DNA of 38,942 nt, from assembly GCA_944389615.1 (NCBI GenBank), contig CALXNA010000032.1:1-38942 (forward strand), given 5' to 3'. How positions within the stretch are numbered: position 1 is the first letter of the stretch; each line of letters opens with the position of its first letter. Made by a program: the position numbers and the translations under genes. The stretch is from an uncultured Anaerobiospirillum sp. (lineage in GTDB: Bacteria > Pseudomonadota > Gammaproteobacteria > Enterobacterales > Succinivibrionaceae). Positions 26,552 to 34,709 of the stretch are shown here, piece by piece. The notes beneath the pieces were generated by a model, which saw nothing but the letters and a program-made list of their open reading frames with translations, was not told the origin of the DNA and searched no databases.

Positions 26552-26584
26552 AAAGCCCTGACGTCTCTGGCGTTAGGGCTTTTT
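26552..26584 (+). terminator. Intrinsic terminator after adk
   Basis: A 12-bp stem AAAGCCCTGACG (26552-26563) / CGTTAGGGCTTT (26571-26582) with one G-T pair and a 7-nt loop, ending in a T run. Confidence 0.88.
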
Positions 26585-26602
26585 AGTTGCGCCAAAAGCC
26601 AC

Positions 26603-26608
26603 TACAAT
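26603..26608 (+). promoter_or_regulatory. -10-like element upstream of the exported unknown
   Basis: TACAAT 107 bp before the ATG at 26715, with no clear -35. TTGACA occurs downstream at 26619-26624 but has no -10 at proper spacing. Confidence 0.3.
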
Positions 26609-26714
26609 ACGGCAAGGCTTGACAGCTGATGGGGCCCGCGACGGGCTAATCTTTCTTGGTTTGATCGGAGGCGGCGCTTGCGCTCCCAGAAGGGGGTATC
26701 CGCGCTGGTAAGTG

Positions 26715-27275
26715 ATGAAGCGATTTGGTGCTTGGATCCTCGCGCTGGGTTTAGTGGTGGCAGGGAGCGCAGGAAGCTCGGCCGCATCTGCCGCCGAAGT
26801 GTCGGCGCCTGCTAATGGGGCCGCCACCGGTGCTGCTCAGAGCGCAGCCACGGGCGCAGCTCAAGGCTCAGACAATAGCGCTGAGCTGGACTTGCCCCCA
26901 GTCCCTGAGCTGCCATGCCCATCGTTCTGGTCGGTACAGCCGAATCCAAGCGTTGAGAACTCACTGTCCTATGTTCACGACTCGGGCGACCTCGCTGTTA
27001 GCGTTACCTACATCGCCGATCAAAGCGGCTCGGAGGTCAGCTCTGAGACCTTTGCGCGCGTCGCGGCCGAGCAGATGAATTGCACCTTGCCAATTCACTC
27101 CAACCTCATCGGCCATGCTTGGTCGTTTACCTGCGATGATGGCGAGATCGAGGCCATTGTCTATGGCGACGATGGCGACTTAGTGCTCTTGAGCATCGCC
27201 GGGCGTAACGAAAAGACCGAGAACTACTTGGACGGCTTCATCTCCTTCCTGACCTATCAGGCCAGCCGCCGCTAG
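26715..27275 (+). CDS. Exported protein of unknown function
   Basis: A 186-residue predicted periplasmic protein from ATG 26715 (GTG 26712 is one codon earlier; neither has a strong ribosome site). A Sec signal peptide (MKRFGAWILALGLVVAG..., cleavage near ASA, about 26) is followed by an Ala/Gly/Thr spacer with imperfect GAATGAAQ repeats, then a compact domain of about 130 residues. The domain has three cysteines (LPCPSF, MNCTLP, FTCDDG), a SVTYIAD strand and a final amphipathic helix NYLDGFISFLTYQ. I recognise no family. It has no evident partner; adk upstream is separated by a terminator. Confidence 0.75.
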   Translation: MKRFGAWILALGLVVAGSAGSSAASAAEVSAPANGAATGAAQSAATGAAQGSDNSAELDLPPVPELPCPSFWSVQPNPSVENSLSYVHDSGDLAVSVTYIADQSGSEVSSETFARVAAEQMNCTLPIHSNLIGHAWSFTCDDGEIEAIVYGDDGDLVLLSIAGRNEKTENYLDGFISFLTYQASRR

Positions 27276-27362
27276 CCTGCGCGCAGGCCCAGCGCCGCCA
27301 CCGCGGCGCGCAGCTGCGCCGCGGGCTGGGCGCCGCAACGACGCGGCGTAGGCTGCGGACAC
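27276..27362. other. GC-rich multi-hairpin segment between convergent genes
   Basis: GCCCAGC (27287-27293) pairs with GCTGGGC (27324-27330), enclosing two smaller hairpins (GCCGC/GCGGC and the palindrome GCGCAGCTGCGC). This would form a three-way junction. There is no T run on the plus strand. Confidence 0.5.
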
Positions 27363-27410
27363 AAAAAAGCCTGTCGCGCTATCTGGAGAGTGGATAGGGG
27401 ACAGGCTTTG
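27363..27410 (-). terminator. Terminator of flagellin
   Basis: On the minus strand AAAGCCTGTC and GACAGGCTTT (27400-27409 and 27366-27375) form a 10-bp stem with a 24-nt loop followed by a T6 run. It sits 18 bp after the flagellin stop. Confidence 0.8.
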
Positions 27411-27427
27411 TTATTTTGAGTTGAATC

Positions 27428-28309
27428 TTAGATGCCGCCGAGCAGTTGCAAGATCAGGTTGCCTTGCTGGTTGGCCATCATAAACATCTGCAACGAAGCT
27501 TGCTGGCGGATCTGCGCTGAGAGCATGTTGGAGACTTCCTCAGCGTAGTCAGTATCACGAATGCGCGAGCGCGCATCGGAGAGGTTGGCCTGCATGGTGC
27601 TGTTGAGGCGCATGGTCGAATCAAGGCGTACTTGCAGGGCACCAGCTTGACCGCGCTGGGCATCTACGACGCCGATCATCGCATCGACGTGGTCAATCAG
27701 GGCGTTGGCATCATCCTGATTTTTGATGACGAAGTGACCATTAGCATCGACTACACTATCGTCATTGAGGCCTGCCGCGGTGGCGATATCTTTGAGCTTC
27801 ATGCTCTGGGTGAAGTCGGTGGTGATGGTATTGCCGGTGTTCGGGCCCACTTGCAGGGTGAACATGCCTTTGTTAAACATTGAGCTGTCTTCACCCAATA
27901 AGATGGTTTCACCGGCGAAGGTAGTATCTTCGGCGATACGGGTGATTTCGTCGGCCAGTGAGTTCATCTCTTGGGTGATGGCATCACGCTCGGCTTGGCT
28001 GTAGGTACCGTTGGCCGATTGGACGGCGAGGGTACGGATGCGCTGGAGCATGTTGACGGTTTCATCCAAAGCGCCTTCGTAGGTCGCAGCTAAGGCGCTA
28101 CCGTCGGCCGCGTTGCGGTTGGCTTGGCCCAAACCATTGATCTCGCTGGTCATGCGATTGGCAATCTGCAGACCGGCTGGGTCGTCCTTGGCCGAGTTGA
28201 TACGATACCCCGACGCCAGACGTTGCATCGCGGTATTGAGTTGACTCGTCGCGAGGCTCAAATAGTTTTGAGCGCGCATCGACGCGATATTGGTCAGATA
28301 TAGTGCCAC
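27428..28309 (-). CDS. fliC: Flagellin, short D0-D1 type
   Basis: A 293-residue filament subunit. The start is GTG with AGGAG 5 nt upstream. The N-terminal signature (TNIASMRAQNYLSLATSQL, MQRLASGYRINSAKDDPAG, ANRMTSEINGL) and the C-terminal heptad region ending NQQGNLILQLLGG are the conserved D0/D1 coiled-coil helices. The variable middle is very short (about 130-215), so D2/D3 surface domains are essentially absent. Export occurs by the flagellar type III system, so no signal peptide is expected. No cysteine is present. A sigma-28 promoter lies about 140 bp upstream. It stands alone, without FlaG, FliD or FliS neighbours. Confidence 0.96.
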   Translation of the reverse strand: MALYLTNIASMRAQNYLSLATSQLNTAMQRLASGYRINSAKDDPAGLQIANRMTSEINGLGQANRNAADGSALAATYEGALDETVNMLQRIRTLAVQSANGTYSQAERDAITQEMNSLADEITRIAEDTTFAGETILLGEDSSMFNKGMFTLQVGPNTGNTITTDFTQSMKLKDIATAAGLNDDSVVDANGHFVIKNQDDANALIDHVDAMIGVVDAQRGQAGALQVRLDSTMRLNSTMQANLSDARSRIRDTDYAEEVSNMLSAQIRQQASLQMFMMANQQGNLILQLLGGI

Positions 28310-28451
28310 TTTGCTCTCCTTGCGACTTGCTTACCATGACCAAGAACCAAAGGCTACCACGTCACCGCGGGTGGTAGGGTCAAGGTGGCGCTCCCCTTAG
28401 GACACAGGAGCGCGCAGCTTATGCGCATCAATGTGTATCTCTACACTTCTT

Positions 28452-28478
28452 ATATCGGCCAGTGCAGGCACAACTTTA
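28452..28478 (-). promoter_or_regulatory. Sigma-28 (FliA) promoter of flagellin
   Basis: Read on the minus strand: TAAAGTTG (28478-28471), 11 nt, GCCGATAT (28459-28452). The enteric FliA consensus is TAAAGTTT-N11-GCCGATAA, so 14 of 16 positions match with exact spacing. The start would be near 28445, giving a leader of about 135 nt. Confidence 0.85.
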
Positions 28479-28688
28479 GAGCAAGCGCCCCCTGCGCTCA
28501 AGCCCAGTCCGTGGCCGTTTATGCGCGTATCCTCTGGGGATGAACTTTTGTACCTGGGCGCTATATTTTGTATCTAGCCAAGGCACCGCCTCAACCGCAG
28601 CTGTCCCATCGGCTCCGGAGCGCCCCTGCTTCCACCTCCAAGGCCAACTCAACCGCAGGCGCACACTGAGCGCAGTCTCGAAGGTGTA

Positions 28689-28722
28689 CCAGATTGGCCC
28701 GCTACCTTCGCCTTAGAGACCT
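28689..28722. repeat. Dispersed fragment of the 123-bp repeat family
   Basis: CCAGATTGGCCC...CTTCGCCTTAGAGACCT resembles the tail and boundary of the copy at about 678-703 (CCAGTTGGCCC...TTGCCTTAGAGACCT), 28 kb away. The head motif GAACTGCCCGCAG is missing. Confidence 0.5.
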
Positions 28723-28916
28723 GATGGCTCCTTGGGGTAGCCGTAGCGGTGGCTTGCTCAAGAGTGCCTGCTGGCCTTTGGCTTGAGCGTGAGGTGCGGC
28801 TCATGCGCGGGGAGGGGGCTTGATGCCGCGGTGCTTTTTGCTTTTGCTAAACTGAGGACAGGCGCAAGGCGCCGCGCCACGAGTGTGGGTGGCGTTTGAG
28901 ACAAGGAAGGATTGAT

Positions 28917-31133
28917 ATGAGTTCGTTACAGGATTTAGCGGTGGGTACGGCCGCAGATATGGCCGCAGATATGGCCGCAGATATGGCCGCAGATATGGCC
29001 GCAGGTATGGCTGCAGCGGGGGCTGCTGCGCTTGATACTGCTCCTGAAGTGGATTTGCATTACTTGGAGCTGCTGTCGCAGTCCTACCCCAATAAGGTCG
29101 CGGCCTTCTCGGAGATCATCAATCTCCAAGCGATCTTGAATCTGCCTAAGGGCACCGAGCACTTCGTCAGTGATCTGCACGGCGAGTATGAGGCCTTTTG
29201 CCACATCCTAAATAGCTGCTCAGGCGTAATTCACGACAAGGTCGATGAGCTCTTTGCTGCCATGGCCCCGCAGGCCAAGGCCGAGCTGTGCACCCTCATC
29301 TACTACCCCGAGGAGGTGATAAAGCTGACCTCCGAGCAGGGCTTGCTCACTGATGAGTGGTACCAAGAGAAGCTCGGGGCCTTGATTACGCTGTGTAAGT
29401 ACCTCTCCTCTAAGTACACCCGCTCGAAGGTACGTAAGGCCATCAACCAAAACTACAGCTACATCATCGATGAGCTGCTGCACGCCCAAGAAGGCGAGAG
29501 CAACAGCCGCGCGCAATACCATGCCGCCATTATCACCACCATCTTGCGCACCAACGCTGCGCCCCACTTCTTGATGTCGCTGTGCGCTCTCGCCAAGCGC
29601 TTGGCGGTTGACCACTTACATGTGGTCGGTGACGTCTATGACCGCGGCCCGCACCCGGATAAGATCATGGCGCTGCTCATGGACTACCACAGCATCGACC
29701 TGCAATGGGGTAATCACGACATCCTGTGGATGGGCGCCGCCTTGGGCTCGCCTGCCTGCATCGCCACGGTGCTGCGCAACAACATCAACTACTTCAACTG
29801 CTCGCTCTTAGAGAGCGCCTACGGCATCTCGCTGCGCAAGCTCAATGACTTCGCCCAGAAGACCTATACCTCACCGGCTAAGCCCCATGAGGAAGCAGCG
29901 CCCTATGAGGAAGGGGCGTCCCATGAGGAAGGGGCATTCCATGAGGAAGGGGCGTCCCTTGAGGAAGGGACGTCCCATGAGGAGGGGGCCGGGGCGAGCC
30001 ACGGTGGTAGTGCCTTTGCCCCGCAGGGCGAAGATGTCCCGGAGGATGAGCACTCCTATGAGCTCATGATGCATGCCTACGCCGATGACAATCGGGCCAA
30101 GATGGTCAAAGCCATCACCGTGATTGCGCTCAAGCTGCAGGGCCAGCTCATCAAGCGCAACCCCGAGTTTGGCATGGACGATCGCCTGCTCCTCAACAAG
30201 ATGGACTTAGAGCGTGGTACGGTGAAGATCGGGGACGTCGAGTATCAGCTCAATACCACCGACCTGCCGACGATTGACCCTAAAGATCCCTTTGCCTTAA
30301 GCCGCGATGAGGCCTACATCATGAAGCGGTTGCAGGAGTCCTTTTTACAGTCGCGCCAGCTCCAGCGTGAAGTTGCCTTCTTGTTTAGCCACGGTTCGAT
30401 CTACAAGATCTTCAATGGCAACTTGCTCTATCACGGCTGTGTGCCGATGACTCCGGAGGGCAAGTTCCGGGAGGTCAACTGCCATGGCCAAGTCTTAAGC
30501 GGGCGCAAGTATTTGGACTACTGCGAGCAGGTGGCGCGGCAGGCTTACTTCAAGCGCGATGAGCGCAGCCTCGACTTCATGTACTTTCTGTGGTGTGGCC
30601 TGCTCAGCCCGCTCGCCGGGCGCGTCATGAAACCGTTTGAGCGCTACTTCATCGACGATAAGGCCACCCATAAAGAGCCGCGTGACCCGTACTACGAGCA
30701 CTACTACCGCGAAGACGTCTGCCGCATGATCTTGCGCGAGTTCGGCCTCAACGAAGACACCGGCCACATCATCAATGGTCACACCCCGATCAAGGTACGT
30801 GAGGGCGAAAGCCCGGTACGCGGCAATGGCAAGCTCTTCGTCATCGACGGTGGCCTCTGTCAGGCCTACCACAAGACCACCGGCATCGCCGGTTACACCT
30901 TGATTTGCTCGAGCCACGGCATGGTGCTCAAGGCCCACCGCGCCTTTGACAGCATCCACAAGGCCATCTACGAGCATATCGACCTTGAGTCCGAGGCCAC
31001 CGAAGTCGAGCACTATCACGACCGCCTCAAGGTCGCCTCCACCGACAATGGGCGCAAGATCAAGCGCACCATCGCCGAGCTCGAGGCGCTACTCCACGCT
31101 TACCAAAACGGCCTCATTCCGGAGCGCACATAG
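28917..31133 (+). CDS. fbp: Fructose-1,6-bisphosphatase, class III
   Basis: A 738-residue gluconeogenic enzyme hydrolysing fructose-1,6-bisphosphate. ATG 28917 follows AAGGAAGG by 6 nt. Calcineurin-type metallophosphatase motifs are present: FVSDLHGEYEAF near the start of the core, VVGDVYDRGPHPDKIM, WGNHDILWMGA, and late INGHTPIKVREGESPVRGNGKLFVIDGG. This is the Firmicutes-type (B. subtilis Fbp, 671 residues) rather than the E. coli class I enzyme. Extra sequence comes from an N-terminal DMAA repeat (11-31) and a Glu-rich repeat insert (323-358, HEEGAS units) after the KTYTSPAK segment. Both are encoded by tandem DNA repeats. Start-proximal repeats should not touch the active site. Probably monocistronic. 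Confidence 0.95.
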   Translation: MSSLQDLAVGTAADMAADMAADMAADMAAGMAAAGAAALDTAPEVDLHYLELLSQSYPNKVAAFSEIINLQAILNLPKGTEHFVSDLHGEYEAFCHILNSCSGVIHDKVDELFAAMAPQAKAELCTLIYYPEEVIKLTSEQGLLTDEWYQEKLGALITLCKYLSSKYTRSKVRKAINQNYSYIIDELLHAQEGESNSRAQYHAAIITTILRTNAAPHFLMSLCALAKRLAVDHLHVVGDVYDRGPHPDKIMALLMDYHSIDLQWGNHDILWMGAALGSPACIATVLRNNINYFNCSLLESAYGISLRKLNDFAQKTYTSPAKPHEEAAPYEEGASHEEGAFHEEGASLEEGTSHEEGAGASHGGSAFAPQGEDVPEDEHSYELMMHAYADDNRAKMVKAITVIALKLQGQLIKRNPEFGMDDRLLLNKMDLERGTVKIGDVEYQLNTTDLPTIDPKDPFALSRDEAYIMKRLQESFLQSRQLQREVAFLFSHGSIYKIFNGNLLYHGCVPMTPEGKFREVNCHGQVLSGRKYLDYCEQVARQAYFKRDERSLDFMYFLWCGLLSPLAGRVMKPFERYFIDDKATHKEPRDPYYEHYYREDVCRMILREFGLNEDTGHIINGHTPIKVREGESPVRGNGKLFVIDGGLCQAYHKTTGIAGYTLICSSHGMVLKAHRAFDSIHKAIYEHIDLESEATEVEHYHDRLKVASTDNGRKIKRTIAELEALLHAYQNGLIPERT
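28949..29008 (+). repeat. 12-bp in-frame tandem repeat, 5 units, at the fbp 5' end
   Basis: GGCCGCAGATAT repeats perfectly at 28949, 28961, 28973 and 28985, with a fifth variant unit at 28997. It encodes (A)DMA repeats in the N-terminal tail. Near-identity of the units implies recent expansion. Confidence 0.95.
29883..29990 (+). repeat. 18-bp in-frame tandem repeat, 6 units, inside fbp
   Basis: Units such as TCCCATGAGGAAGGGGCG start at 29883, 29901, 29919, 29937, 29955 and 29973 and encode HEEGAS-like hexapeptides forming an acidic insert. Confidence 0.95.
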
Positions 31134-31559
31134 CACCACGCGCGGCTGCGCGTCGCGCGCGCAGGGCGCGTTCTGCGCAGTGCCCGTTCTGCGCGTGCGG
31201 GCTGTGCATGCTGGGCGGGGCGGGCGCTGGAGATGAGGATTTCATGGGCTCAGGGGCCGCAGGTCGCTGGGCCTTTTGTTTGGGGGTAGGGCGTGAACTT
31301 GTATAAGTAAAACTTATCAATAGGACGATCGGGCGGAGCGCAGGGTCGCAGGTGGGCTTGCTGGGCGGTGACCTTCTGCCTAAGTTTGAAGTTTGTCACA
31401 AGAAAAGTGATAGATAAGCGCTTCTATGGCTCATATTGCGGGCGCTGCGGCGGCGCTGCGCGCGGCTTGAGGCGAAGGATTACTGGCGCTTAGGTCTTCG
31501 GCGGGAGCGTCTTGGCAATTTGGGTGGATGGTTTAGCTTTAGCTTGTCAGGGGCAAACT

Positions 31560-31900
31560 CGGGCCTGCGCAGGCGGAGAAGCCTGTGTTTATCAGGCTTG
31601 GTGCTGGGGGTGGGGCCTGTTTGGCTTCGTAAATGACTTTTATTAAAGTGTTTAGCAAACTTTAACAAATTGCAGTATCACCTGAGCGCAGGCTATCAAG
31701 TGAGAAAAATGGCGCAACTTCCTGCGCGCCGTGCGCTCTATCACAGAACAAAGTGCTTGTTTATCAGCTTTTGCCGAATCGTCGCAACTTCCGCAAACGG
31801 TTACGGGAACGCAGGTGGTGCGACTAGAGATGAGAATCGGGGCGGCAGGGATCTTGCGGCCTGCGCGGCGGGAAGCCTGATTTCATCAGGGCTGGCGGCG
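31560..31900. repeat. Duplicated hairpin element in the pflB upstream region
   Basis: Two related segments, 31560-31608 and 31857-31900, share GGCCTGCGC, then GGCGG, AAGCCTG, TTT and ATCAGG...CTGG in the same order. Each folds into an AAGCCTG/CAGGCTT-type hairpin. Each copy is about 45 bp and they are about 300 bp apart in direct orientation. Confidence 0.6.
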
Positions 31901-31966
31901 TTTTTGCCCGTTTTTGCAGGTGATAATGCGCCGGAGTAAAAAAGCGTAGGCCATGAGGCACTTTGC

Positions 31967-31995
31967 TTGTTTTTTGGGCGACCTCAGGGAATAAT
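31967..31995 (+). promoter_or_regulatory. Candidate pflB promoter
   Basis: TTGTTT (31967-31972), a 17-bp spacer and AATAAT (31990-31995). The start would be near 32002, leaving about 155 nt of leader. An upstream GATAAT (31922-31927) could be a second -10. Confidence 0.5.
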
Positions 31996-32061
31996 AGGCC
32001 TCGTTCGATTTGATTGAGTTTTCACAGCCACGGAGCGCAAGCGACTAAGTTCGCAAGCTGC

Positions 32062-32078
32062 GCAGGTCAAAGACCTGC
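32062..32078 (+). promoter_or_regulatory. Hairpin in the pflB leader
   Basis: GCAGGTC (32062-32068), loop AAA, GACCTGC (32072-32078): a perfect 7-bp stem without a T tail. Further down TCTC-GTG-GAGA (32142-32152) can cover the GGAG ribosome site (32148-32151). It may stabilise the highly expressed mRNA or modulate translation; this is inferred. Confidence 0.4.
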
Positions 32079-32157
32079 AGAGCGCAGAGCGCCTCCGAGG
32101 AACGCAAGTTCGGCTGGTGACTTTCTGATACCCTCGCGGGATCTCGTGGAGACGTTT

Positions 32158-34404
32158 ATGAGAACTGAATGGCGTGGTTTTAAGGGCACTCACTGGTTAG
32201 ACGAAGTAGACGTTCGCGACTTCGTCCAAAACAACTACACCCAGTACAACGGCGATGAATCCTTCCTCGCTGGCCCAACCGCCAATACTGACAAGCTCTG
32301 GGGCATCTTACAGGATCTCCAAAAGCAAGAGCGTGCCAAGGGCGGTGTTCTCGACATGGAGACTGAGATTGTCTCCGGTATCACTGCTTATGGTCCTGCC
32401 TACATCGGCGAGGGCACCAAGGACTTAGAGAAGGTTGTTGGCCTGCAGACCGACAAGCCATTGAAGCGCGCCTTCATGCCATACGGTGGCATCAAGATGG
32501 CCCAAGAGGCTTGCACCACCTACGGCTACACCCCAAATCCTAAGTTCGAGCAGATCTTCAACGAGTACCACAAGACTCACAATCAGGGTGTCTTCGACGC
32601 TTACACCCCTGAGATGCGTGCTGCCCGCAAGAACAAGATCATCACCGGTTTACCAGACACCTATGGCCGTGGCCGTATCGTTGGTGACTACCGCCGTGTT
32701 GCTCTGTACGGTATCGATTACTTAATCGCCAAGAAGAAGGAAGATTTCGCTAACTGCGGCTGCGGCATCATGACCGATGACGTCATCCGTCAGCGCGAAG
32801 AGTTAACCGATCAGATCCGTGCCTTAGGCCAGATGAAGCAGATGGCTGCTTCCTATGGCTACGACATCTCCAAGCCAGCTGCCAACGCCCGTGAGGCCTT
32901 CCAGTGGCTGTACTTTGGCTACTTAGCTGCCATCAAGACCCAGAATGGCGCTGCTATGTCGGTCGGCCGTATCTCGACCTTCCTCGACATCTACATCGAG
33001 CGTGACATCGCTGAGGGCACCTTAACTGAGTCCGAGGCTCAGGAGTTAGTTGACCATATCGTTATGAAGTTCCGTATGGTCAAGTTCGCCCGTATCCCAT
33101 CGTACAACCAGCTCTTCTCGGGCGACCCAGTCTGGGCTACCTTAGAGATGGCCGGTATCGGCATGGACGGCCGTTCGATGGTTACCAAGAACGATTTCCG
33201 CTTCTTGCACACCTTAGAGAACATGGGCCCAGCTCCAGAGCCTAACTTAACCGTTCTCTACTCCAAGAACTTACCAGAGGGCTTCCGCGACTACGCCGCT
33301 AAGGTCTCGATCATCTCCTCGTCGGTTCAGTACGAGAACGATGACGTCATGCGCCCAATCTGGGGTGACGACTACTCCATCTGCTGCTGTGTATCGGCTA
33401 CCGAGACCGGCAAGGAGATGCAATTCTTCGGCGCCCGCGCTAACTTAGCTAAGTGCATGCTCTACGCGATCAACGGTGGCGTTGACGAGAAGACCTTCGC
33501 CCAAGTCGGCCCTAAGTATCGCCCAATCACCTCCGAGTACTTAGACTACAACGAGGTCATGGAGCGCTACGACGACATGATGGATTGGCTGGCAGGCCTG
33601 TACGTTAACGTACTGAATCTGATCCACTACATGCACGACAAATACTTCTACGAGGCTGCTGAGATGGCCTTGATCGATACCGATGTACGTCGTACCTTCG
33701 CTACCGGTATCGCCGGCTTCTCGCACGTAGTTGACTCCTTAAGCGCCATTAAGTACGCCAAGGTTAAGTGCATCCGCAACGAGCAGGGCATCGTAGTTGA
33801 CTACGAGACCGAGGGTGACTTCCCACGCTACGGTAACGACGACGACCGCGCCGACGAGATCGCAGTATGGTTACTCAAGACCTTCTTAACCAAGATCAAG
33901 AAGTATCACACCTATCGCAACAGCGAGCCAACCACCTCGATCCTCACCATCACCTCGAACGTCGTTTACGGTAAGGCCACCGGTTCCTTACCTGATGGCC
34001 GCAAGGCTGGTGAGCCATTAAGCCCAGGTGCTAACCCATCCTACGGTGCTGAGAAGAGCGGCTTATTAGCCTCCTTAAACTCCGTTGCCAAGCTCCCATA
34101 CGAGTTTGCCTTAGACGGTATCTCCAACACCCAGACCATTTCGCCTGACGCTTTAGGTCACGACTTAGGCGAGCGCACCAAGAAGTTAGTCCAAGTTATG
34201 GACGGCTACTTCGAGCAGGGTGCTCACCACCTCAACGTCAATGTCTTTGGTACTGAGAAGCTCATCGACGCGATGGAGCATCCAGAGAAGCCAGAGTACG
34301 CTAACTTCACCATCCGCGTCTCGGGCTATGCCGTTAAGTTCATCGACTTAACCCGTGAGCAGCAGTTAGACGTTATCGCACGTACCTGCCACAAGGCCAT
34401 GTAA
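32158..34404 (+). CDS. pflB: Formate C-acetyltransferase (pyruvate formate-lyase)
   Basis: A 748-residue glycyl-radical enzyme converting pyruvate and CoA to acetyl-CoA and formate. ATG 32158 (MRTEWRGF) has GGAG 6 nt upstream; the longer frame from 32014 adds 48 residues unlike any Pfl. The active-site pair corresponding to E. coli C418/C419 is C410/C411, preceded by an additional Cys409 (SICCCVSAT). The radical Gly is G723 in RVSGYAV near the C-terminus. [22 protein letters not shown] is the conserved family block. Leucine is mostly TTA and proline mostly CCA here, unlike neighbours, consistent with very high expression. No focA formate channel gene is adjacent. A strong terminator follows, before pflA. 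Confidence 0.98.
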   Translation: MRTEWRGFKGTHWLDEVDVRDFVQNNYTQYNGDESFLAGPTANTDKLWGILQDLQKQERAKGGVLDMETEIVSGITAYGPAYIGEGTKDLEKVVGLQTDKPLKRAFMPYGGIKMAQEACTTYGYTPNPKFEQIFNEYHKTHNQGVFDAYTPEMRAARKNKIITGLPDTYGRGRIVGDYRRVALYGIDYLIAKKKEDFANCGCGIMTDDVIRQREELTDQIRALGQMKQMAASYGYDISKPAANAREAFQWLYFGYLAAIKTQNGAAMSVGRISTFLDIYIERDIAEGTLTESEAQELVDHIVMKFRMVKFARIPSYNQLFSGDPVWATLEMAGIGMDGRSMVTKNDFRFLHTLENMGPAPEPNLTVLYSKNLPEGFRDYAAKVSIISSSVQYENDDVMRPIWGDDYSICCCVSATETGKEMQFFGARANLAKCMLYAINGGVDEKTFAQVGPKYRPITSEYLDYNEVMERYDDMMDWLAGLYVNVLNLIHYMHDKYFYEAAEMALIDTDVRRTFATGIAGFSHVVDSLSAIKYAKVKCIRNEQGIVVDYETEGDFPRYGNDDDRADEIAVWLLKTFLTKIKKYHTYRNSEPTTSILTITSNVVYGKATGSLPDGRKAGEPLSPGANPSYGAEKSGLLASLNSVAKLPYEFALDGISNTQTISPDALGHDLGERTKKLVQVMDGYFEQGAHHLNVNVFGTEKLIDAMEHPEKPEYANFTIRVSGYAVKFIDLTREQQLDVIARTCHKAM

Positions 34405-34446
34405 TCTGCCCTACGGCGATTACAACTTAGGTTAGATACCTAAACG

Positions 34447-34486
34447 GGCACCTGAGGCGCAAGCTTCAGGTGCCTTGTGTGTTTTT
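34447..34486 (+). terminator. Intrinsic terminator between pflB and pflA
   Basis: A 12-bp stem GGCACCTGAGGC (34447-34458) / GCTTCAGGTGCC (34463-34474) with one G-T pair and a GCAA tetraloop, followed by TTGTGTGTTTTT. It would limit pflA expression relative to pflB. Confidence 0.9.
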
Positions 34487-34709
34487 AGACCCAGTGAAAC
34501 GATTGAGAGCGTTTTGCAGCTGCCGCCGCCGCGCCGGGGCCAGAGCCCCAGAGCAGGTAGAATAGGGCGCGCGGGCACCCCAGCGCCTGTGTGCTCACGC
34601 GCGCTCTGCGCTGCCACGCAGCCTGCGCCTTCGTGCAGGCCAGCTACGTGCTGCCGCGCATCATGCGCCGCTGTGCGCTCTGATCAATGTTGTAGACGGA
34701 TTTGTTGCG

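Larger units (their letters stand above)
28310..28916. other. Divergent gap between flagellin and fbp
   Basis: A 607-bp gap. It contains the flagellin leader and sigma-28 promoter, an AT-rich patch with TATATT near 28561, a dispersed fragment of the 123-bp repeat family (28689-28722), a possible -10 TAAACT (28848-28853) for fbp, and the fbp ribosome site AAGGAAGG (28903-28910). No gene seen. Confidence 0.55.
31134..32157. other. 1-kb regulatory gap upstream of pflB
   Basis: No believable gene. From left: GC-rich tail of fbp; a dyad ATAAGT-AAA-ACTTAT (near 31299-31313) flanked by TTG and CAA; TCAC-N7-GTGA near 31397-31411; a hairpin AAGCCTG/CAGGCTT (31579-31599); an AT-rich island (31633-31672) with AAAGT...ACTTT dyads; a second related hairpin (31872-31893); and the pflB promoter (31967-31995). 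Multiple promoters and anaerobic regulator sites would fit pfl control in E. coli, but no site matches the FNR consensus TTGAT-N4-ATCAA convincingly. Confidence 0.55.

Noticed and set aside
31290..31320. FNR box upstream of pflB
   Set aside because: The dyad here (TTG-TATAAGT-AAA-ACTTAT-CAA) has the wrong spacing for TTGAT-N4-ATCAA, so it is recorded only as a dyad.
31670..31939. Possible 89-residue gene upstream of pflB
   Set aside because: It has no ribosome site and its frame crosses the second hairpin element and regulatory dyads.
32014..32157. 48-residue N-terminal extension of PflB
   Set aside because: The extension covers the leader hairpin, has no ribosome site and matches nothing in Pfl; ATG 32158 has GGAG and the family-typical length.
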